Shown piece by piece: positions 14,528 through 22,801 of a DNA stretch of 22,801 bases. The translations under genes were made by a program, and so were the position numbers. Below the pieces are notes generated by a model. That model made no database searches. It was given only the letters and a program-made list of their open reading frames with translations, and was not told the DNA's origin. The first letter of the stretch is position 1. The number at the start of each line of letters is the position of its first letter. The stretch is from Phycisphaerales bacterium UBA1845 (GTDB taxonomy: Bacteria; Planctomycetota; Phycisphaerae; UBA1845): NCBI GenBank assembly GCA_002338715.1, contig DDIR01000058.1, positions 1 to 22,801 of the forward strand. The letters are read 5' to 3'.

Positions 14528-15487
14528 ATGAAAACGCTCATCGCCGACAAATTTGAATCGGAAGGCATCCAGCAATTGGAAGCGGCTGGCTGCGTGATCG
14601 CGCAGGATGTCGATCTTCAGGATGAATCGCTCGCGCTCGCCCTTTCATCCAACGGCGTCGAATTGTTGATCGTTCGTTCAACCGTTGTGACCGGTGACAT
14701 GATCAAAGGGGCGTCTTCGCTCAAACTCATCATCCGCGCCGGTTCGGGATACAACAACATCGACACCGCGACGGCAAAGAGTTGCGGCGTCGCGGTGGCC
14801 AACTGCCCGGGGATGAACGCGATCGCCGTCGCCGAGTTGGCGATGGGTTTGATTCTCGCGCTGGATCGCCGCATCGTCGACAACGTCGTCGATATTCGCA
14901 AAGGCGTCTGGAACAAGAAGGAATACAGCAAGGCGCCCGGACTGTTCGGCAGAACGTTGGGCGTTGTCGGGATGGGCAAGATCGGTCACCTGCTGGCCGA
15001 GCGGGCGCATGCCTTTGGCATGAAGATCGTCTACTCCGACGTCGTGCCCAACACCAAAGCCGAAACCGAACTCGGTGCGAAGCGCGTCGATTTCGATGAC
15101 GTGCTCAAGCAAGGCGATTACGTTTCGCTGCACGTCCCGCTGCTCGACAGCACCCGCGGAATGATGAATGCGGACCGTTTCAAGATGATGAAACCGACGG
15201 CCAAGCTCATCAACTGTAGCCGCGGCGAAGTCGTATCCAGCGAAGACTTGGTGAATGCCATTGAAAACGGTGACATCGCCGGCGCCGGTCTGGATGTCTA
15301 CGAAAACGAACCGGGTCCTTCAGACAAGTCGTTTGCCGATGCCGTCGCAAAATGCGACCGCATCTACGGCACGCACCACATCGGCGCGTCGACCGATCAG
15401 GCGCAGATGGCCGTCGCGGATGAAGTCGTCCGAATCGTCAAACAATACAAAGCCAACGGCGAAGTGCTCCACTGCGTGAATCCATAG
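14528..15487 (+). CDS. D-3-phosphoglycerate dehydrogenase-like 2-hydroxyacid dehydrogenase
   Basis: This is a 319-residue NAD-dependent D-2-hydroxyacid dehydrogenase, closest by motif to 3-phosphoglycerate dehydrogenase, the first step of serine synthesis. Substrate-domain hallmarks are LLIVRSTVVT and IIRAGSGYNNID (about 70-80). The Rossmann loop is VGMGKIG (Gly148, Gly150, Gly153). The catalytic residues are present: Arg232 in NCSRGEVV, Glu261 in DVYENEP, and His284 in THHIGAST. It lacks the C-terminal ACT or ASB regulatory domains of longer SerA proteins, so feedback control by serine through an ACT domain is unlikely. A related role (other hydroxyacids) cannot be excluded, so I leave the symbol blank. 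It lies 65 bp upstream of the lipid cassette on the same strand. Confidence 0.88.
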   Translation: MKTLIADKFESEGIQQLEAAGCVIAQDVDLQDESLALALSSNGVELLIVRSTVVTGDMIKGASSLKLIIRAGSGYNNIDTATAKSCGVAVANCPGMNAIAVAELAMGLILALDRRIVDNVVDIRKGVWNKKEYSKAPGLFGRTLGVVGMGKIGHLLAERAHAFGMKIVYSDVVPNTKAETELGAKRVDFDDVLKQGDYVSLHVPLLDSTRGMMNADRFKMMKPTAKLINCSRGEVVSSEDLVNAIENGDIAGAGLDVYENEPGPSDKSFADAVAKCDRIYGTHHIGASTDQAQMAVADEVVRIVKQYKANGEVLHCVNP

Positions 15488-15552
15488 TCGTCAACGCATC
15501 CCAAGGCCGACCTGGCGCAATGCAGCTGTTGATTGAAACCAGAGGGTGAAAT

Positions 15553-16203
15553 ATGCAGCCTGTGACCCGCCGACCAATGGGGCTTCGTGAACATGGGTGG
15601 CTTCGGAGCATCGCTCGGGGTGCGGCGAGCCTTGGGTTAACTCCCAACGCGGTGTCGATTCTCGGCATCCTGTTTTCAATCGCAGGTTCGGTCTGCCTGA
15701 TCGCGAGTGCTCGTGTTACCGGGCAATTGGCTGTTGTGTTGTTGCTCCTGGTGCCCGTGATGGTTGGATTGCGGGGCTTGTGCAATCTGGTGGACGGGCT
15801 CATTGCGGTTGAGGGCGGCATGAGGACCAAATCAGGTGAAGTGTTCAACGATTTTCCCGATCGCATTTCCGACTTGGTGCTGTACATCGGCGCCGGGTAC
15901 GGTGCGATCAGTTCATCGATTTCGATTCCCCTGGGGTGGAGCGTTGGCGCCCTTGCTGTCTTGACGGCATACACCCGCTTGCTCGGAGGCGCTGTCGGCG
16001 CGACGCAGTATTTTACGGGACCGATGGCCAAACCTCACCGCATGGCCGTTCTGTCAGCTGGCTGCTTGTCGGCTGCAATCGAACGCGCAACGAACGGAAC
16101 AACCTGGTCGCTCGTGGTCGCGATGGTGATCATCGCGTTGGGCTGTCTGATCACCATTGCCATTCGTTTGAAGAAAATCATACGCGAGCTCGAAGCCAAT
16201 TGA
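15553..16203 (+). CDS. CDP-alcohol phosphatidyltransferase, YnbA-like
   Basis: This is a 216-residue membrane protein with about five to six helices. The family joins a CDP-activated diacylglycerol or similar donor to an alcohol and releases CMP. The usual core is D-x2-DG-x2-AR-x8-G-x3-D-x3-D. Here it reads as Asn78-LV-Asp81-Gly-LI-Ala85-Val86, then Gly95, Asn99 and Asp103, so the first and third Asp are Asn and the Arg is Val. Distances are kept exactly. I recall Asn at the same two places in E. coli YnbA, which suggests a subfamily feature rather than decay. TGPMAKPHRMAVL later on also fits this subgroup. AGAGGGTG precedes the ATG. The stop overlaps the next gene's TTG by 4 bp. The alcohol acceptor is unknown. 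It is followed by an acyltransferase and a CdsA-like gene in one cassette. Confidence 0.85.
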   Translation: MQPVTRRPMGLREHGWLRSIARGAASLGLTPNAVSILGILFSIAGSVCLIASARVTGQLAVVLLLLVPVMVGLRGLCNLVDGLIAVEGGMRTKSGEVFNDFPDRISDLVLYIGAGYGAISSSISIPLGWSVGALAVLTAYTRLLGGAVGATQYFTGPMAKPHRMAVLSAGCLSAAIERATNGTTWSLVVAMVIIALGCLITIAIRLKKIIRELEAN

Positions 16204-16805
16204 TTGCTGAAATTGTCGCAACCGCCGCACGACTGTTCAGCGGATGCCGACCCCGCTGGCTCGACGAGCCCCCCGCTCCTGGGCCTCGCGTTTACTTCGC
16301 AAACCACGCAAGCCACCTCGATGCGCTGGTCATTGGGGCATCGTTGCCATCGGCTTGCCGGAAGCGATGTCGCATTGTCGCGGCTGCCGATTTCTGGAAT
16401 GGAAACGGCTTGCGTCGATGGTTGGCGAAGGATGTGTTCCGCGCGTTGCTGATCGAGCGCAAGAAAGTAACCCGAGCCAACAATCCTGCCGAAGCAATGT
16501 CCGAGGTTCTCACTTGCGGTGATGCCCTGATCATCTTTCCTGAAGGCGGTCGCGGATCCGGCAATGCGGTGGAGAGTTTTCGCGGTGGTTTGTGGCACCT
16601 CGCCCGTCGGCACCCCGGTTTGGAATTTTCGCCCGTGTGGCTTGAGAACCTGAATCGCATTCTGCCCAAAGGTGAAGTGCTTCCGGTGCCGTTGATTTCG
16701 GCGGTAACTATTGGAAAAAGTTTCCAATGCGATATGCAGCAGGGTAAAGATCAGTTTCTTGATTCGGCGCGAAATGCACTACTTAGGCTTCGGGAGCATG
16801 AATAG
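16200..16805 (+). CDS. PlsC-like 1-acylglycerol-3-phosphate acyltransferase
   Basis: This 201-residue protein has the PlsC family's active-site box NHASHLD (His36, Asp41; H-x4-D) and the acceptor box FPEGGRGSG (about 113-121), where most relatives have FPEGTRS. The family moves an acyl chain to lysophosphatidate or another acceptor at the inner face of the membrane. It lacks an obvious long N-terminal membrane helix; only LIAEIVATAARLF is mildly hydrophobic. The start is inferred to be TTG at 16200-16202, which overlaps the previous TGA, because the preceding frame, although open much further upstream, runs inside the YnbA-like gene and there has no family character. No good ribosome site is visible, so translation is probably coupled to the upstream gene. 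The next gene starts directly after its TAG. Together they suggest one co-regulated lipid module. Confidence 0.85.
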   Translation: MIAEIVATAARLFSGCRPRWLDEPPAPGPRVYFANHASHLDALVIGASLPSACRKRCRIVAAADFWNGNGLRRWLAKDVFRALLIERKKVTRANNPAEAMSEVLTCGDALIIFPEGGRGSGNAVESFRGGLWHLARRHPGLEFSPVWLENLNRILPKGEVLPVPLISAVTIGKSFQCDMQQGKDQFLDSARNALLRLREHE

Positions 16806-17750
16806 GTGCTTGGCGACAAGGCGATGACAACTCTGCTGGGGATTGTTCTTGGTGTCTTGCTGTTGGCCACCATCGTCGGCAAGATCCTCGCCGCCCGCGC
16901 CACGACCGAAAAATCCAAACGGTTAATCGCGAACCTCAACGCCCGCACACGCGCGTGGTGGATTATGGTTCTCATTTTCTCCGTCTCAATCTGCCTGGGT
17001 GGTCTCACGACGGTCGTACTTTTCGGGCTCAGTTCATTTTTGGCGTTTCGCGAATTCGTAACACTGACTCCAACACGCCGCGGTGATCACCGTGCACTGT
17101 TCTGGGCATTCTTCGCGATCATTCCGATTCAATACGTGCTGATCGGCATCCAGTGGTACGGGCTCTTCGCGATATTCATCCCGGTCTATGCGTTTTTGTT
17201 CATTCCGATTCGAGTGGCCCTCGGAGGAGATCCGGTCAACTTTCTTGGTCGCACCAGCAGGGTTCAATGGGGCCTGATGGTTTGCGTCTATTTCGTCAGT
17301 CATGTCCCCGCGCTCCTGATGCTCGATATTCCCGGATACTCCGGGCGCAACGCCAGCCTGCTTTTTTTCTTCATCCTGATTGTGCAGATGAACGACGTGT
17401 TTCAATACCTATGGGGAAATCTGTTTGGCCGGCGTGCAATCGCACCGGTCATCAGCCCCAACAAGACGTGGGAAGGTTTCATCGGCGGACTGATCTCGTC
17501 TACTGCTGTGGGGGCAGCGCTGTATTGGACGACGCCGTTTTTGGCTTGGCAGTCAGCAGCGCTTGCGTTTGCAATTGCAGGGATGGGATTCGCAGGAGAT
17601 CTCACCATGTCAGCCGTGAAGCGCGACCTTGGCGTGAAGGACTATTCAAACATGATTCCGGGCCACGGCGGCGTGTTGGATCGTTTGGATTCGCTCAGCT
17701 TTGCCGCGCCGTTTTTCTTCCATCTGACCCGGTATTTCTTTACGCCGTGA
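16806..17750 (+). CDS. Phosphatidate cytidylyltransferase, CdsA/YnbB-like
   Basis: This is a 314-residue polytopic membrane protein of the CdsA family, which makes CDP-diacylglycerol from phosphatidate and CTP. The family signature near the C-terminus is complete: SAVKRDLGVKD followed by IPGHGGVLDRLDS (about residues 269-297). QYLWGNLFGRR and ISPNKTWEG upstream also fit. The N-terminal form, with TRAWWIMV about 50 residues in, matches E. coli YnbB as I remember it more than housekeeping CdsA. The GTG at 16806 comes right after the previous stop and has GGGAG 9 nt upstream; an ATG at 16824 is a weaker alternative. It is the last gene of the three-gene cassette. The organism may have a separate housekeeping cdsA elsewhere; nothing here shows that. 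It ends convergently with the TPR gene, 88 bp away, where I see no terminator. Confidence 0.88.
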   Translation: MLGDKAMTTLLGIVLGVLLLATIVGKILAARATTEKSKRLIANLNARTRAWWIMVLIFSVSICLGGLTTVVLFGLSSFLAFREFVTLTPTRRGDHRALFWAFFAIIPIQYVLIGIQWYGLFAIFIPVYAFLFIPIRVALGGDPVNFLGRTSRVQWGLMVCVYFVSHVPALLMLDIPGYSGRNASLLFFFILIVQMNDVFQYLWGNLFGRRAIAPVISPNKTWEGFIGGLISSTAVGAALYWTTPFLAWQSAALAFAIAGMGFAGDLTMSAVKRDLGVKDYSNMIPGHGGVLDRLDSLSFAAPFFFHLTRYFFTP

Positions 17751-17838
17751 AGGCCAGTGCGTTTGAGCTACTTCGTCGTACAAACGCGATAAATCACGCT
17801 TCGGATCTCGTTTCGACGCGTCGCTGATGCTCGGCGGC

Positions 17839-19806
17839 CTACTCGTACTCGTGCGGAATCACAATCGGATCGTAGTCGTGCTTGTGACCGGAGTACTGGC
17901 GCTTGGATTTGTTGAAACGCAGGATGCTGTCGCTATCGTCGATTTTGGATGCGCGATCGACGCCGACATCCATCAGCCGCATCGCCTCGTCAAAGTTGCC
18001 TGCTTCCGCGTGTGCGGCCCCGAGCGTGTGCAAGCCGACGAGCGGCATGGTTTCTTCGTCATCCCCGTAAATCTCAAGGGCGATGCGCATGGCCTTTTCC
18101 CAATCGCGAACGGCTGGATCCGGACACGTCGAATACGTTCGCGACAAGGTATCACCGATTTCGGGATTTTTCGGATACATCGCATAGGCCTGGCTTAGAA
18201 TCGCCAAACCGCGCGCGTAATCCCCACGATCAAGGGCATCGCGAGCGGCTAAAACCAAGGTACGCGGAGCCCTCCCGCCAGATTCAAACGCCCGAAGGTA
18301 CCAGGTGCGGGCCGCATCGGATTCGCCGCGCAGCGTGTACAGCGCCCCCAACCCCTCCATCGCGCCGGCATGACGCGGCTCGAGCTCGATGGCTTTCATG
18401 TATTCGCGCTCGGCATCGTCCGGACGTTGTGAAAGCACATAAACGTTACCCAGTTCGGCGTGCTTATCCGCAGAGCCCGGATCTTCTTTGATCAATTCCT
18501 CCAACAGCGCCACCGTCTTGGTCAGGTCCTTGGTGGCTTCCGCGACACTGAATTGGAGTTTGAGAATGTGATCGCTATTGGCGCCGAGATCTTTCGCTTT
18601 TTCGATGAGCGCCTCGGCTTCGTCGTAACGCTCCTGGGCAATGCGCAGTTTGGCCAACAACACCGTACCCGCGAGCGATTCATTTCCTCCTTTGACGAGC
18701 GGTCGCAGCATGCCCTCGCAGCCGTCAAATTCGCCCAGTCGCAACAGCGAGTCAGCCAACCCCACCCGCGCGGGAACATTGCCCGGTGAGAGTTTTAGTG
18801 CATTGGTGAAATGTTCCTTTGCGGCGACGGCATCGCCCCGCATCAACGCAAATGCTCCGCGTTCGTTTTCAACGTTCGTGCCGATCGCCAGCTTCAACAC
18901 GGCTTCATGATGGGGATCTTCAATCGTGGGGATTCGGTTGTTGCCGACCTCTACGGCGCGCACCTTCTCGGCTTTTTCAGTTTGCCCCAACATGTCAAGC
19001 GTGGCGGCCATCTCGCGGCGCACTCCGCCCATATCCGGGAATTGCACGAACACCGGCTTGAGGTACTCCATTGCAAACACCGGCGCCTTGAGCTTCAAGT
19101 TGATCGAGCCCAACAGAAAGTTCGCCAATGGATGCTCCCGGTGTTTTTCAACGAGCTTTGCCGCTCGCTCGCCGGCATCCTGCAATCGTTCGACATTGAT
19201 CAGGGCGTTGATCAGCGCGACCTGGCAGGGAATATCATCAAGGTCCAACTCGCTCGCACGCGACAAGAACTCGACGGCTTTCTCGCCTTGCCCTTCAAAG
19301 AACAGCATGCGCCCACCAAGATAGGCCCAGCGGAAACTATTGGGGTCAAGCGCAGACGCACATTGATACAGCTCGCACGCTTCCTTGCGAAGATTGTACG
19401 AGTCGAGCAGCATGGCCAGCTTTCCTACCGCCTCCGCCGAACTTGGCGAGGCTTTTGCTGCATCGATGGCTTCGTTCAATTGCTTTTGAACGACCGGCTC
19501 AAATACGTCGGTCCGGATTTCGGGGATCGCGGCTGGCTTCGCCGACACAGCCACCCTGGGCGCAGTGCTCGCCTGCGATGGACTTTCGCTTGGCGTATCC
19601 GAATTCACTGGCGAGTCGTTCGCATCGTTCGCCAGCTTAATGCGTTGTGCAGTCCCTGCGTCGGCGCTCTCTGACGATTCCGCTGAACCATCCCCCTTCT
19701 TGCAACCGCCCGACAGCGTGGCGATCAACAGCACGGCTAAAAGTCTTCGGGACGTTTTGCCGGACAACCGCCCTTGAACTCGATTCAGTGTTTGCATGCA
19801 ACCCAT
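17839..19806 (-). CDS. TPR-repeat lipoprotein
   Basis: This 655-residue protein starts with a short leader that has a basic start, a hydrophobic stretch (RRLLAVLLIATLSGGC) and a Cys lipidation candidate, so it is probably an envelope lipoprotein. A linker rich in Ser, Ala, Asp and Pro (about 40-110) follows. The rest is a long array of tetratricopeptide-like helix pairs with typical spacing, for example the ASALDPNSFRWAYLGGRMLF unit and the AELGNVYVLSQRPDDAEREY unit ending MKAIELEP. Such arrays mediate protein-protein contacts. No catalytic domain is visible. The C-terminus (KRQYSGHKHDYDPIVIPHEYE) is polar. The ATG at 19806 is preferred, with AAGGGG about 10 nt upstream; other in-frame starts lie at 19977, 19893 and 19797. 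It converges on the lipid cassette, and lies downstream of the rRNA terminator. Confidence 0.85.
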   Translation of the reverse strand: MGCMQTLNRVQGRLSGKTSRRLLAVLLIATLSGGCKKGDGSAESSESADAGTAQRIKLANDANDSPVNSDTPSESPSQASTAPRVAVSAKPAAIPEIRTDVFEPVVQKQLNEAIDAAKASPSSAEAVGKLAMLLDSYNLRKEACELYQCASALDPNSFRWAYLGGRMLFFEGQGEKAVEFLSRASELDLDDIPCQVALINALINVERLQDAGERAAKLVEKHREHPLANFLLGSINLKLKAPVFAMEYLKPVFVQFPDMGGVRREMAATLDMLGQTEKAEKVRAVEVGNNRIPTIEDPHHEAVLKLAIGTNVENERGAFALMRGDAVAAKEHFTNALKLSPGNVPARVGLADSLLRLGEFDGCEGMLRPLVKGGNESLAGTVLLAKLRIAQERYDEAEALIEKAKDLGANSDHILKLQFSVAEATKDLTKTVALLEELIKEDPGSADKHAELGNVYVLSQRPDDAEREYMKAIELEPRHAGAMEGLGALYTLRGESDAARTWYLRAFESGGRAPRTLVLAARDALDRGDYARGLAILSQAYAMYPKNPEIGDTLSRTYSTCPDPAVRDWEKAMRIALEIYGDDEETMPLVGLHTLGAAHAEAGNFDEAMRLMDVGVDRASKIDDSDSILRFNKSKRQYSGHKHDYDPIVIPHEYE

Positions 19807-20001
19807 CGAAACTGCCCCTTGTTCACTCAACAGGATTCCGCCGACAAGCCCTCTCACAATTCGGGCGGTGCCGCGCCTCCTGGAACATTTCATCGTAACG
19901 AATTCGCAACGCAACCCAAAGCCGCGTATCGACATGTGACAGAACCGCAAAACAACGATCGATCGGAGGACGAACAATCGCCCACACGATGATCATTGCA
20001 C

Positions 20002-20045
20002 AAAAAAAAGCGGCTTGTCATCCCATCGGGAAAACAAGCCGCTTT
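20002..20045 (-). terminator. Strong intrinsic terminator of the rRNA transcript
   Basis: AAAGCGGCTTGT (20007-20018) and ACAAGCCGCTTT (20034-20045) are perfect 12-bp arms with a 15-nt loop. On the minus strand the stem is followed by an eight-T run (20009-20002). It lies about 174 nt downstream of the 23S 3' end. Confidence 0.9.
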
Positions 20046-20182
20046 GAATGAGCGAATCGCATCAGTGCTCAGTGGCACATGAATAGGCGGATGTGTGTGA
20101 TGTATCAATTTTTTGAACATCGCGCTTGGGTTTGCACCCTTGCCAGATGATCTCGAAGCAAGCAGCATCAAATGTCGATGCC

Positions 20183-20198
20183 TCATCATTTCTGATGA
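20183..20198 (-). other. Short hairpin in the 23S trailer
   Basis: On the minus strand TCATCA-GAAA-TGATGA is a perfect 6-bp stem with a GNRA tetraloop, about 20 nt past the mapped 23S 3' end. It could be a processing or stability element. Confidence 0.4.
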
Positions 20199-20218
20199 TT
20201 TGTGCCAGCGTCTCATTA

Positions 20219-22801
<2,583 letters not shown>

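Larger units (their letters stand above)
19807..20218. other. Region between the TPR gene and the 23S gene
   Basis: About 410 bp. It holds the terminator at 20002-20045 and a GNRA-type hairpin at 20183-20198, both read on the minus strand. I searched for a 5S gene in 20046-20218 and found none. The 19807-20001 part should carry the TPR promoter, but no convincing pair of hexamers is visible. Confidence 0.6.

Noticed and set aside
18811..19674. A 287-residue plus-strand ORF within the TPR gene
   Set aside because: No domain character; the opposite strand has a coherent TPR array over the whole span.
20046..20218. A hidden 5S rRNA or tRNA
   Set aside because: No 5S core sequence, tRNA T-loop or cloverleaf was seen on either strand; the stretch has only a small hairpin.

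Overview
The window looks like a piece of a Planctomycetota chromosome, most probably from the Phycisphaerae or a related lineage. This is inferred from a DUF1559-like pseudopilin with the 'FTLVELLVVVSIIALLVAILLPSL' type of N-terminus (positions quoted in its entry), a secreted peptidase with a dockerin-like EF-hand tail and a Cys-rich 'DCGGSC' module, a YnbAB-like lipid cassette, and a 23S rRNA gene with no 5S gene beside it. Base composition is moderately GC-rich. No insertion sequence, phage gene, CRISPR array or tRNA was seen.

Layout. Bases 1-2982 (+) carry the end of korA, then korB (2-oxoacid:ferredoxin oxidoreductase) and a zinc-ribbon/CBS-pair protein. A 289-bp convergent gap follows, holding an ATTCCCGC palindrome and five tandem 17-bp repeats. 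Bases 3272-13269 are all on the minus strand: a REC-GAF-HD-GYP response regulator, a hairpin-rich gap, a pseudopilin-like protein, a large secreted HExxH metallopeptidase, a DUF362 protein, a decaprenyl-phosphate phosphoribosyltransferase-like UbiA-family enzyme and a helical lipoprotein. From 13576 to 17750 (+) come a small Ala/Lys/Glu-repeat protein, a GNAT acetyltransferase, a phosphoglycerate dehydrogenase-like enzyme, and a tight three-gene lipid cassette (CDP-alcohol phosphatidyltransferase, PlsC-like acyltransferase, CdsA/YnbB-like cytidylyltransferase). A TPR lipoprotein (17839-19806, -) converges on it. The right end is a 23S rRNA gene on the minus strand, running off the window, with a strong intrinsic terminator downstream of its 3' end.

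How the genes work together. KorAB couples oxidative decarboxylation of a 2-oxoacid (probably 2-oxoglutarate) to ferredoxin reduction; the CBS protein may sense an adenylate ligand, but its link to KorAB rests only on position. The lipid cassette is the clearest functional unit: its members would acylate a phosphate acceptor, activate phosphatidate with CTP, and transfer the phosphatidyl group to an alcohol. Its phosphatidyltransferase has Asn at two of the four usual metal-binding Asp positions, a pattern I recall from E. coli YnbA, and its alcohol acceptor is unknown. This cassette and the unlinked 23S gene are the most interesting items. Most remaining genes are recognisable by family but not by exact role.
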